Source: Rhizocola hellebori
GTDB lineage: Bacteria > Actinomycetota > Actinomycetes > Mycobacteriales > Micromonosporaceae
DNA length: 64,000 nt
Assembly: GCF_016862955.1 (NCBI RefSeq)
Contig: NZ_BONY01000005.1
Span: forward strand, 124,001-188,000
Direction: 5' to 3'
The notes beneath the pieces are model-generated. The model was given only the letters and a program-made list of their open reading frames with translations. It did no database searches and was not told where the DNA came from. The position numbers and the translations under genes are program-made. This document shows, in pieces, positions 52,541 through 64,000 of the stretch (the first letter of the stretch is position 1; each line of letters opens with the position of its first letter).

Positions 52541-53929
52541 CTAGGAGCAGGTTGCGTTGTTGAGGCGGAAGCCCGAAGCCGGGCCGTTGGTGCCGCTGTA
52601 GGTGGCCTGGAAGCCGAAGCTTGCCGTGCCGTTGGTGGCGATCGGGCCGTTCCAGCCGCCGTCGCGAGCGGTTACCTGGCTGCCCGATTGGGTTACCCCG
52701 GCGTTCCACGCGCCGGTGATCTGCTGGTTGCCCGGGAATCCGAACAGCAGCGTCCAGGTCGTGATCGCCGGACCGCGATTGGTGATGGTCACCGTGGCGG
52801 TGAAGCCGTTCTGCCACTGGCTGTCCACCCGATAGGCCACCGAACACCCGCCGGTGGGCACCGAGGGTGAAGGTGACGGTGACGCCGACGGCGAGGTCGA
52901 TGGCGAGATCGATGGCGACGGCGAAGGCGATGGGGAACGGGTGGGTGACGACGTCGGTGATGGCGAAGAGGTTGGGCCGATTCCGTTGAGCGCTAGCTGA
53001 TAGGCCAGCTCGGGAACAAATGTCCCAGCCGCGGCGGCGCAGCCGTCGGCCTCGCCGGGGGGCTTGCCCCAGACGAAAGCGTCCACGGTGGCTTCGCCGG
53101 TGTTGGTGGTCGCCGCGACCCCGGTGCCCCGGCCGGCCGGATCGCACCACTCGCTGCCCAGCGGCCCGCGCCCGTTGCGGCTCACGTCAATGACCTGGTG
53201 CAGCGACGAGTTGCCGAGGGCGTTGAGCACGTTGCGGCCAAAGTTGATCTCTTCTGAGGTCAACCGGAAGTTGGACATGTTCGAATAGAACCCGGCCGAG
53301 CTGGCCACGCCGGCTGCCGATAGCCGCGAGGCGGTTTCGGAGGCGCTGTTCCAAGCCGAGTGTCCCGCGTCCAGATAGACCTTCACATTGGGGTTCACGG
53401 TGCGCATGGCGCGCACGGCTGAACTGATCGATGCGTTGCGGGTGGACTTCTCCGCTGCCGACAAACATGTTTGAAGCGCGAGCGAGTCGGGCTCCAGGAG
53501 CACCACGGCGGTCCGGTTGCCCAGGCCGTTGGCGAAGCTCTGCGCCCACGTGTTGTAGGCCGGGTAGGTGGGGGCGCCGCCTGCGCTGGCGCCGCCGCAG
53601 TCGCGGTTGGGCACCATGTAGGGGATGAGAACCGGGATCAGGTTCGCCGCGTTGGCGGCGTTAACGTAGGCGGTGACTTCGGATTGGATGGTGTTCGGGT
53701 TGTAGGACGCGAACCACCGCCCCTGCGGCTGGCTTCCGATCCGCGCCGCGATGGTCGGGGCTCGGGAATCGCCGGGGTTGGCGGCCAGCCATTGCTTGAC
53801 CTTTGAGTTGGGATCGGCATAGAAGCTGCCGGAGAGCGTTCCCGCGCTGGCGGGGCTGCCGATGAGCAGCCAGCCGGCCAGGCCGGTCGCCAAGATCGTC
53901 ATGACCGCGACCAGAAGGCGTTTTGACAC
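52541..53929 (-). CDS. Secreted GH6 cellulase with CBM2
   Basis: A 462-residue secreted enzyme: signal peptide to about Ala29 (GSPASAG), GH6 domain (about 35-330) with SFYADP, catalytic acid Asp110 in NRDCGG, Asp148 in LLEPDSL and late GEADGC, then a long Ser/Pro linker (TSSPSPTSSP and more) and a C-terminal CBM2 (about 365-462). The size and short loops fit an endo-beta-1,4-glucanase more than a cellobiohydrolase. It cuts cellulose outside the cell. Start 53929 is supported by AAGGAG. The promoter lies in the long gap shared with the GH95 gene; AGACGTCT (53942-53949) is a perfect palindrome just upstream. Confidence 0.9.
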   Translation of the reverse strand: MSKRLLVAVMTILATGLAGWLLIGSPASAGTLSGSFYADPNSKVKQWLAANPGDSRAPTIAARIGSQPQGRWFASYNPNTIQSEVTAYVNAANAANLIPVLIPYMVPNRDCGGASAGGAPTYPAYNTWAQSFANGLGNRTAVVLLEPDSLALQTCLSAAEKSTRNASISSAVRAMRTVNPNVKVYLDAGHSAWNSASETASRLSAAGVASSAGFYSNMSNFRLTSEEINFGRNVLNALGNSSLHQVIDVSRNGRGPLGSEWCDPAGRGTGVAATTNTGEATVDAFVWGKPPGEADGCAAAAGTFVPELAYQLALNGIGPTSSPSPTSSPTRSPSPSPSPSISPSTSPSASPSPSPSVPTGGCSVAYRVDSQWQNGFTATVTITNRGPAITTWTLLFGFPGNQQITGAWNAGVTQSGSQVTARDGGWNGPIATNGTASFGFQATYSGTNGPASGFRLNNATCS

Positions 53930-54621
53930 AAGGACTCCTTGAGACGTCTAAAAGGGACGTCGCAGGTGCCCAGCTCCCGAGGTGATTCTAGCCCAGCTGC
54001 GCGGAAACCTCGGCATGCCCAATCCCGCTACGCGGATCAGTGTGCGGCCGACCCGGCGTCGGCGTGGGGTGACCTGCATTAACGGCTGGCTAGCGGATCG
54101 GTCGGCGCCATTTACGGTCCGTGCTAGGAAGCCTGCCCGCAACCGTGCGACCAACTCGCAAGGCCCGCCATAACACTTTGCGGATAGACATGTCGAAAGA
54201 AGAGTCTTCAAAGAAAATGGCTCGGCAAAGTGTTATCCGAATCGGCGGTAAGAGTCGCGCAAACCTTTGGCGGGCTTAAGGAAAGTCGCATTGACTGAGC
54301 CTGTTTTCTTGGCTAGCTTGATGGTGACCAAAGTTGTTAGCGCTCACATTGGTCGCAGGACAATACCCGCGCGGCTTTTCCAAGGGCAGGATGCTGCGCT
54401 CACATGATGCTGCGTGGTTGATGGCCGGGAGCCGACCGCAGCCGCTCACCCGGGCAACGCCGACACGTGACACGCATTCATGCCTTTGGTCGAGCCAACA
54501 AGGGCAGGCGAATGTTCGGGCGGTGGGGTGAGACCGCGGGGCTGCCGTTTCGTCCGCCGAGCGTCACGGCGGCCCCGCGTTGCTGCCTCGAAAACTCTGC
54601 TGCTTCAACATTGGAGGAAGG
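53930..54621. other. 692-bp divergent promoter region between GH6 and GH95 genes
   Basis: No gene with coding bias is found. It must hold promoters for both the GH6 gene and the large GH95-GH10 gene set. A less GC-rich core at 54170-54350 contains a 12-bp inverted repeat, listed separately, and a patch GAAAGAAGAGTCTTC. I saw no copy of the CGAATCGATTCG or GAAACTTTC words here. Confidence 0.6.
54170..54236. promoter_or_regulatory. 12-bp inverted repeat in the GH6/GH95 promoter region
   Basis: ATAACACTTTGC at 54170-54181 is exactly complementary, inverted, to GCAAAGTGTTAT at 54225-54236, with 43 bases between. The spacing is too wide for a typical hairpin; two half-operators or two sites read by one regulator are more likely. 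Confidence 0.5.
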
Positions 54622-57468
54622 ATGTCAGACCTGTCACGAAGGAAGGTGCTGAAAGCGGGAGCTGCTGGTGCTGGAGCGCTGTTGTTGCCGACACCATGGA
54701 CAGCGGCCGCCCGAGCTGGTTCCGTCGCGCCTGCGCAAGTGCTTGCTATCAATGACTTTGCTTTGTGGTACGACGAGAGCGCCGGCACCGATTGGCTGCG
54801 CGCACTGCCGATCGGCAACGGCCGGCTGGGCGCCATGGTGTTCGGTAACGTTGATACGGAGCGGTTGCAGCTCAACGAGGACACCGTCTGGGCGGGTGGG
54901 CCCTACGACGCCAGCAACACGCGCGGCGCGGGGGCGCTGGCGGAGATCCGGCGGCTGGTGTTCGCCAATCAGTGGAGTCAGGCACAGAGCCTGGTCGACC
55001 AGAACATGCTCGGTAGGCCCGGGGGACAGCTGGCCTATCAGACCGTCGGCAACCTGCGGCTCACTTTTCCCAGCGGCGCAGGGGTTTCGGAATACTTGCG
55101 TCATCTCGACCTGACCAATGCCACCACAGCGGTCTCGTACCTGCAAAACGGGGTGCGGCATCAGCGCGAGGTGTTCGCCAGCGCGCCCGACCAGGTGATC
55201 GCCATCCGGCTGACCGCCGACCGGTCCGGCTCCATCACCTTCTCCGCACGGTTCGACAGTCCACAACGGACAACCGTGTCGAGTCCGGACAGCGCGACGG
55301 TGGCCATCGACGGTCTCTCCGGCGACATGGAGGGCTTGACCGGCCGGGTGAGGTTCCTGGCGCTGGCTCGGGCCATCGTCGAAGGTGGCACGCTCAGCAG
55401 CTCCGGTGGCACGCTTCAGGTCAGCAACGCCAGCGCCGTGACGGTGCTCATCTCCATCGGATCCAGCTATGTCAACTATTCAAATGTTGGCGGCGACTAC
55501 CAGGGCATCGCCCGGCAGCACCTCAATGCCGCGGCCGGAATCGCCTATGCCACCTTGCGGAGCAGGCACGTCGCCGACTACCAGCGGCTGTTCGGGCGGG
55601 TAAGCATAGATCTCGGCCGCACCGCCGCGGCCGACCAGCCGACCGATGTCCGGATCGCCCAGCACAACTCAGTCAGCGATCCTCAGTTCTCCGCGCTGCT
55701 CTTCCAGTACGGCCGATACCTGCTGATCTCGTCATCGCGGCCCGGCAGCCAGCCGGCCAATCTACAGGGCATCTGGAACGACTCGCTGGCCCCGCAGTGG
55801 GACTCGAAGTACACCATCAACGCGAATCTGCCGATGAACTACTGGCACACCGACACCACCAATCTGGCGGAGTGCCACGAGCCGTTGCTGCGGATGATTA
55901 ACGACCTCACAGTCACCGGTGCGCGAACCGCGCAGGTGCAGTACGGTGCGGGCGGCTGGGTGACGCACCACAACACCGACGGGTGGCGGGCCAGCTCGGT
56001 GGTCGACGGGGCGTTTTGGGGCATGTGGCAAACCGGTGGCGCCTGGCTGGCCAGCACGATCTGGGACCACTATCTGTTCACCGGCGACATAAACCAGCTG
56101 CGCCAGTACTATCCGGCTCTGAAAGGGGCCGCACAGTTCTTCCTCGACACGCTGGTGCAGGAGCCGGCCCTCGGCTACCTGGTCACCAACCCGTCGAACT
56201 CGCCGGAACTGGCCCATCACTCGGGCGTCAGCGTGTGCGCCGGGCCCACCATGGACAACCAGATCCTGCGGGACCTGTTCAACGGGTGCGCCCAGGCGAG
56301 CCAGGTGCTCGGCGTCGACGCCGACTTCCGGACCCGCGTGCTCGCCACGCGCGACCGGCTGCCCCCGATGAAGGTGGGTTCCCGTGGCAACGTCATGGAG
56401 TGGCTCTACGACTGGGTCGAGCCGGAGACCAACCACCGGCACGTCTCCCACCTCTACGGCCTTCACCCCAGCAACCAGATCACCAAACGCGGCACCCCCA
56501 CGCTGTACAACGCCGCGCGGCGGACCCTCGAACTACGCGGTGACGACGGGACCGGGTGGTCGCTCGCCTGGAAGATCAACTACTGGGCGCGGATGGAGGA
56601 AGGCGCGCGGGCGCATGACCTGATCCGCCTCCTCGCGACCACCGCCCGGCTCGCGCCGAACATGTTCGACCTGCACCCGCCATTCCAGATCGATGGCAAC
56701 TTCGGCGCCACCTCCGGCATCGCCGAGATGCTGTTGCACAGTCACGCCGGCGAGCTGCACCTGTTGCCCGCGCTGCCGCCCGCCTGGCCCACCGGCCGGG
56801 TCACCGGGCTGCGGGCTAGGGGCGGCTACACGGTCACCGTGGCGTGGAGCGCTTCGGGTCAGGAGTTCCTCATCACGCCCGATCGCGACGGCACGGTCAA
56901 GTTGCGTGCCAGGATATTCGCCACCACCTTCACCGTGCTCGACACCACCGACGGCACAACGCCGAGCGTGGTGCGGCTTGAGACCGATGCCGTCCAGCTC
57001 AGCGTCCGCGCGGGTCACGTCTATCGCGTGCAGGGCTCGGGTAGCTCTGTTCCCACCGGTTACGTGCGGATCGTCAACGTCACCACCGGTCTGGTCCTCG
57101 ACAGCGGCGGGAGTGTCGCCTCCGGGTCCAACGTGAAGCAGTGGACTTCGGGCAGCAGCACCAACCTGCAGTGGCAACTGGTCGACGTGGGTGGCGGGTT
57201 CTACCGGATCGTCAACCGTACCAACGCGATGGTCGCCGACAGCTGGGGCAACACGGCCAACGGCGCGCCCTGCCGGCAGGCGGCGTGGAACGGCGGCAAC
57301 AACCAGCAATGGCGGCTCACCAGCGTCGGCAACGGCCGGTACCAGATCGTCAACCGTGGCACCAACACCGCCCTGGACGGCATGGGCCTCACCGCGGTCG
57401 GCTCCACCGTGGGCCTGTGGACTCCGAACAGCAACACCAACAATCACTGGACCTTGGCCACTGTCTAA
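54622..57468 (+). CDS. Tat-exported GH95 alpha-L-fucosidase/galactosidase with CBM13-like module
   Basis: A 948-residue enzyme. It starts with a twin-arginine signal (SRRKVLKAG, then hydrophobic to about Ala32), unlike the Sec signals of its neighbours. The GH95 part (about 45-800) has an N-terminal beta-domain starting [24 protein letters not shown] and an (alpha/alpha)6 barrel with [39 protein letters not shown]-type segment ([13 protein letters not shown]) and [16 protein letters not shown] ricin-type module follows (about 815-948). GH95 enzymes remove alpha-1,2-L-fucose or L-galactose, for example from xyloglucan. ATG 54622 follows GGAGGAAGG. It is the first gene of the GH set. Confidence 0.88.
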   Translation: MSDLSRRKVLKAGAAGAGALLLPTPWTAAARAGSVAPAQVLAINDFALWYDESAGTDWLRALPIGNGRLGAMVFGNVDTERLQLNEDTVWAGGPYDASNTRGAGALAEIRRLVFANQWSQAQSLVDQNMLGRPGGQLAYQTVGNLRLTFPSGAGVSEYLRHLDLTNATTAVSYLQNGVRHQREVFASAPDQVIAIRLTADRSGSITFSARFDSPQRTTVSSPDSATVAIDGLSGDMEGLTGRVRFLALARAIVEGGTLSSSGGTLQVSNASAVTVLISIGSSYVNYSNVGGDYQGIARQHLNAAAGIAYATLRSRHVADYQRLFGRVSIDLGRTAAADQPTDVRIAQHNSVSDPQFSALLFQYGRYLLISSSRPGSQPANLQGIWNDSLAPQWDSKYTINANLPMNYWHTDTTNLAECHEPLLRMINDLTVTGARTAQVQYGAGGWVTHHNTDGWRASSVVDGAFWGMWQTGGAWLASTIWDHYLFTGDINQLRQYYPALKGAAQFFLDTLVQEPALGYLVTNPSNSPELAHHSGVSVCAGPTMDNQILRDLFNGCAQASQVLGVDADFRTRVLATRDRLPPMKVGSRGNVMEWLYDWVEPETNHRHVSHLYGLHPSNQITKRGTPTLYNAARRTLELRGDDGTGWSLAWKINYWARMEEGARAHDLIRLLATTARLAPNMFDLHPPFQIDGNFGATSGIAEMLLHSHAGELHLLPALPPAWPTGRVTGLRARGGYTVTVAWSASGQEFLITPDRDGTVKLRARIFATTFTVLDTTDGTTPSVVRLETDAVQLSVRAGHVYRVQGSGSSVPTGYVRIVNVTTGLVLDSGGSVASGSNVKQWTSGSSTNLQWQLVDVGGGFYRIVNRTNAMVADSWGNTANGAPCRQAAWNGGNNQQWRLTSVGNGRYQIVNRGTNTALDGMGLTAVGSTVGLWTPNSNTNNHWTLATV

Positions 57469-57502
57469 AGAAGACACCGCAGACTCCACTAGGGAGAAGC
57501 GA

Positions 57503-59137
57503 ATGAGGAAAATACTTGTTTCGAGCGCGGCTGCGCTATTGACCCTCGCTGTGGGATTGGTCGCCGTGCTGCGCGTGGCACCGCCGGCGCAGGCCCTCGA
57601 GAATGGGGTGGCGCGAACCCCGCCGATGGGCTGGAACACCTGGAACACGTTCGGCTGCAACATCAATGAGACGCTCATCCGGCAGATGGCCGACGCGATC
57701 GTGAGCAACGGCATGCGGGATCTGGGCTACAAGTACGTGGTGGTCGACGACTGCTGGTTCAACCCGAACCGCGACTCACAAGGCAATCTGCAGGGTGACC
57801 CGAGCCGGTTCTCCAGCGGGATGCGGGCACTGGGCGACTATCTGCACTCCCGAGGGCTGCTCTTCGGGATCTACCAGGTGCCGGCGGCGGAAACCTGCGC
57901 GCAGTATTTCAATGGCTACCCGGGCGCGACCGGCAGCCTGGGCCATGAGGCGCAGGACGCGCGCCAGTTCGCCGCTTGGGGAGTCGACTACCTCAAATAC
58001 GACTGGTGCTCGCCGGCCGGGAGCATCAACGACCAGGTTGTGGCGTTCGCCCGGATGCGCGACGCACTGGCGGCGACGGGACGCCCGATTGTCTACAGCA
58101 TCAACCCGAACAGCATCCACGAGAAGACCGGCCCGCTGCGCAATTGGGGTGACGTGGCGAACATGTGGCGTACCACGGAGGACATCACCAACGCGTGGGA
58201 CACCGGGCAGAGCAACGGGTTTCCGATGGGAATCCAGAACATAGTCAACGTCAACGTGCCGCTGGCCTCCTACGCCCGGCCCGGCGGATTCACCGATCCC
58301 GACATGATGGAGGTCGGCCGCGGCGGGATGACCGACACCGAGATGCGCTCACACTTCGCCCTGTGGGCCGTCATGGCCTCGCCGCTGATCGCCGGCAACG
58401 ACCTGCGCAGCGCGTCGGCCGCGACACTGACCATTCTGCGTAACCAGAACCTGATCGCGATCAATCAGGATGCGCTGGCCTTGCAGGCGGCGCAGGTGTC
58501 CAACGATGGCACCCGCCGGGTACTGGCCAAGCGACTGTCCAATGGGGATGTCGCGGTGGCTCTGTTCAACCAGGGCTCCTCCACCACCACGGTCAGCACC
58601 ACAGCGGCCGCGATAGGCAAGAGCGGCAGTTCCTTTACGCTGCGCGACGCCTGGACCGACGTCACCTCCACCACGTCGGGAAGCATCTCGGCGTCCGTGC
58701 CCGGTCATGGCACGGTCGTCTACCGGGTCAGCGGTGGCGGGACGGCATCTCCACCGGTCACATTCCGGCTGCGCGGCGAGGCGTCGGGGCGCTGCCTTGA
58801 CGTGAACAACAGCGGCACAGCCAACGGCACGCAGCTTCTGATCTGGGACTGCCACACCGCCGCCAACCAGCAGTTCACGCAGAACGGGCAAGCGCTGCAG
58901 GTCCTCGGCAAGTGCCTGGACGCGCCGACCAGCACCGTCGCCGGAACGCGGGTGCAGATCTGGGACTGCAATGGCAGCACCAACCAGCAATGGATTTTTA
59001 ACGGCAACGGAACCATTTCCAGCGTGCGATTCCCAGCGCTGTGCCTGGACGTCAACGGCGCCGCTACCGCAAACGGTTCGGCTGTCATCGCCTGGACCTG
59101 TCACGGTGCGGCCAATCAACGCTGGACACGCGCATAA
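57503..59137 (+). CDS. Secreted GH27 alpha-galactosidase with CBM13 module
   Basis: A 544-residue enzyme with a signal peptide to about Ala31, a GH27 barrel starting TPPMGWNTWNTFGC, nucleophile Asp167 in KYDWC, acid/base Asp227 in WRTTEDI, the C-terminal beta-domain to about 415, and a CBM13 trefoil (about 420-544) with GRCLDVNNSGTANG and NQQW motifs. It removes alpha-galactosyl side groups. ATG 57503 follows AGGGAGAAG, 34 bp after the GH95 gene; the longer open frame to 57191 is a shadow of that gene's 3' part. Confidence 0.92.
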   Translation: MRKILVSSAAALLTLAVGLVAVLRVAPPAQALENGVARTPPMGWNTWNTFGCNINETLIRQMADAIVSNGMRDLGYKYVVVDDCWFNPNRDSQGNLQGDPSRFSSGMRALGDYLHSRGLLFGIYQVPAAETCAQYFNGYPGATGSLGHEAQDARQFAAWGVDYLKYDWCSPAGSINDQVVAFARMRDALAATGRPIVYSINPNSIHEKTGPLRNWGDVANMWRTTEDITNAWDTGQSNGFPMGIQNIVNVNVPLASYARPGGFTDPDMMEVGRGGMTDTEMRSHFALWAVMASPLIAGNDLRSASAATLTILRNQNLIAINQDALALQAAQVSNDGTRRVLAKRLSNGDVAVALFNQGSSTTTVSTTAAAIGKSGSSFTLRDAWTDVTSTTSGSISASVPGHGTVVYRVSGGGTASPPVTFRLRGEASGRCLDVNNSGTANGTQLLIWDCHTAANQQFTQNGQALQVLGKCLDAPTSTVAGTRVQIWDCNGSTNQQWIFNGNGTISSVRFPALCLDVNGAATANGSAVIAWTCHGAANQRWTRA

Positions 59138-59164
59138 CCCTTCGGGAATGAGAAAGGACTTCAC

Positions 59165-60967
59165 ATGATCATCTCCAGGCGCCTTGTCGTGGCGTTTGCC
59201 AGCCTGCTATGCCTTGCGGCGTTGCTTCCGGCTGTTGGTGCTAGGGCGGACAACCCGATTGTGCGGCATATCTATACGGCCGACCCGGCGCCGTTGGTGT
59301 TCAACGGCCGGGTCTATCTGTACACCGGCCATGACGAGGACGGCTCCACGTTCTTCACGATGCGTGAGTGGCGGGTGTGGTCGTCGGCGGACATGGTGAA
59401 CTGGACCGATCACGGCTCGCCGATGAACCTGGCCACGTTCAGCTGGGCGAGTTCGGATGCGTGGGCAGGGCAGGCCATCTTCCGTAACGGCAAGTTCTAC
59501 TGGTACGTGCCGGTGCGGATGGCCAACGGATCCAACGCGATCGGCGTCGGTGTGGCCGACAGCCCAACCGGGCCGTTCCGCGACGCGCTGGGCCGTCCGC
59601 TGATCCAGAACGCTGAGATCGATCCGACGGTCTACATCGACGATGATGGGCAGGCCTACCTGTACTACGGCAACCCACGCCTGTGGTTTGTGCGCCTCAA
59701 CAGCGACATGATCTCCTTCTCGGGCAGCCCGACTCAGATCCCGCTGACCACGGCCGGGTTCGGCACCCGTACCGGGGACGCGAACCGGCCCACCCTTTAT
59801 GAGGAAGGGCCCTGGTTCTACCGGCGTAACGGGCTGTATTACATGGTGTTCGCCGCGAAATGCTGCTCGGAGTTCATCGCTTACTCCACCTCATCCTCAC
59901 CGACCGGGCCGTGGACCTACCGGGGCACCATCATGCCCACCCAAGGGGCCAGTTTCACCAACCACGCCGGCCTGATCGACTTCAATGGCGGCTCCTACTT
60001 CTTCTACCACAACGGCGCCCTACCCGGCGGCGGCGGCTTCACCCGCTCGGTGGCGGTGGAAAAGTTCACCTACAACGGCGACGGCACCATCCCCACCATC
60101 AACATGAGCACCGGTGGCGCACCTCAGATCGGGACCCTCAACCCGTATGTGCGTCAGGAAGCCGAAACGCTGGCCCAAAGCAACGGCATCGAAACCGAAC
60201 CGGCCAGCGAAGGCGGCATGAACATCGGCTGGATCGACAACGGCGACTGGACCAAGACCAAAGGCGTCGCTTTTGGTACCGGCGCTGCCTCGTTCACCGC
60301 CAGAGTCGCCTCCGCGGGCAGTGGCGGCAACATCGAAGTCCGCCTGGACAGCGCCACCGGCACCGTGGTCGGGACGTGCACCGCGCCGGGCACCGGCGGC
60401 TGGCAAACCTGGACCACCATCACCTGCCCGGTCAACAACACCACCGGAACACACGACCTCTACCTCAGATTTACCGGCGGCATCAACCTCAACTGGTGGC
60501 AGTTCACCCCCACCGGCGGTGGAGGCGGCGGGAACATTCTGACCAACGGCAACACGGAGAGCGGCACAACCGGTTGGAGCGCCTTCGGTGGAACACTCTC
60601 CTCCAACACCAGCGTGGTGCACGACGGCACGCGTTCCCTGGCGATCACGGGGCGTACCGCTTCGTGGAACGGCCCGAGCCAGAACGTGACCGCGAACCTC
60701 ACCAATGGCAAGAGCTACACGACAAGTGTTTGGGTGAGGACACAGAGCGGGACGCCAAGCGCGAAAGCCACGTTGGCTTACACCGTCAACGGCACCACGA
60801 ACTACCTCGCGCTGACCCCAGCTGCCGCAGTGAACTCGGGCGGCTGGACCCAGCTGTCCGGCACCGCCACGGTCTCGTGGACCGGGACGCTGTCCAGCGC
60901 CACCTTCTACGTCGAAACCACCTCGGGCACCGACAGCTTCTACATCGACGACGTGTCACTCCAATAG
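59165..60967 (+). CDS. Secreted GH43 arabinofuranosidase/xylosidase with CBM6 and CBM4/9-like modules
   Basis: A 600-residue enzyme: signal peptide to about Ala28, five-bladed GH43 domain (about 30-325) with Asp40 (TADPAPL), Asp153 (EIDPTVYI) and Glu214 (YEEGPW) as the catalytic triad, a CBM6 (about 330-460, VRQEAETLAQSNGI to GGINLNWWQF), a Gly-rich linker and a jelly-roll module (about 465-600, NILTNGNTESGTTGW to SFYIDDVSL) of the CBM4/9 kind. It probably removes arabinofuranose from arabinoxylan. It follows the GH27 gene by 27 bp. Its stop lies in a small palindrome ATAGGA-N3-TCCTAT (60964-60978). Confidence 0.88.
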   Translation: MIISRRLVVAFASLLCLAALLPAVGARADNPIVRHIYTADPAPLVFNGRVYLYTGHDEDGSTFFTMREWRVWSSADMVNWTDHGSPMNLATFSWASSDAWAGQAIFRNGKFYWYVPVRMANGSNAIGVGVADSPTGPFRDALGRPLIQNAEIDPTVYIDDDGQAYLYYGNPRLWFVRLNSDMISFSGSPTQIPLTTAGFGTRTGDANRPTLYEEGPWFYRRNGLYYMVFAAKCCSEFIAYSTSSSPTGPWTYRGTIMPTQGASFTNHAGLIDFNGGSYFFYHNGALPGGGGFTRSVAVEKFTYNGDGTIPTINMSTGGAPQIGTLNPYVRQEAETLAQSNGIETEPASEGGMNIGWIDNGDWTKTKGVAFGTGAASFTARVASAGSGGNIEVRLDSATGTVVGTCTAPGTGGWQTWTTITCPVNNTTGTHDLYLRFTGGINLNWWQFTPTGGGGGGNILTNGNTESGTTGWSAFGGTLSSNTSVVHDGTRSLAITGRTASWNGPSQNVTANLTNGKSYTTSVWVRTQSGTPSAKATLAYTVNGTTNYLALTPAAAVNSGGWTQLSGTATVSWTGTLSSATFYVETTSGTDSFYIDDVSLQ

Positions 60968-60994
60968 GAACGTCCTATCGAAGGAGGTTCAACA

Positions 60995-64000
<3,006 letters not shown>

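Overview
The window comes from a very high-GC actinobacterium, most likely a filamentous soil decomposer of plant matter. Reasons: strong GC bias at third codon positions, frequent GTG starts, GGAGG-type ribosome binding sites, a SigE-type sigma factor with a linked membrane protein, Sec and Tat secreted enzymes carrying ricin-type (CBM13) and CBM2 modules, and CUT1 sugar importers that lack their own ATPase. The sequence alone does not fix the genus.

Layout. 1-10.8 kb is mixed housekeeping: the tail of a 3-hydroxyacyl-CoA dehydrogenase, a sigma factor with its membrane partner, an MFS pump with a pentapeptide-repeat loop, a secreted beta-propeller, a DUF417-like membrane protein, a Fur regulator, a YcnI copper protein, small proteins and an O-methyltransferase. 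10.8-18.2 kb holds a sugar importer operon ending in its own lacI gene, a second lacI, and a secreted CE1 esterase. 18.3-32.7 kb holds a third LacI system: a clan-A glycosidase, lacI, an importer with an intracellular GH63-like hydrolase, and a converging set of secreted GH54, GH2 and CE1 enzymes. One operator word (CGAA-N4-TTCG, ideally CGAATCGATTCG) ties most of these together. 32.7-40.4 kb is a GntR system: a secreted beta-helix enzyme, an importer and an enolase-superfamily enzyme, with two identical inverted 30-bp promoter/operator copies flanking the regulator gene.

40.4-49.6 kb is a separate catabolic island. An SsuABC-like importer and a PaaX-type regulator lie on the minus strand. 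Divergent from them are a crotonase, an acetoacetyl-CoA-synthetase-like ligase, a carnitine-dehydrogenase-like enzyme and an amidohydrolase. The ligase gene has an in-frame TAG exactly where a conserved Trp codon (TGG) is expected. 49.6-64 kb carries secreted cellulose and hemicellulose enzymes: CE1-CBM2 esterase, GH6-CBM2 cellulase, and a run of GH95, GH27, GH43, GH43 and GH10 genes.

Together, most of the window is a plant cell-wall degradation locus. Secreted, module-anchored enzymes release oligosaccharides; three importers take them up, probably sharing a remote MsiK-type ATPase; cytoplasmic enzymes finish degradation; dedicated LacI and GntR repressors sense the products. I saw no tRNA, rRNA, insertion sequence or CRISPR array.
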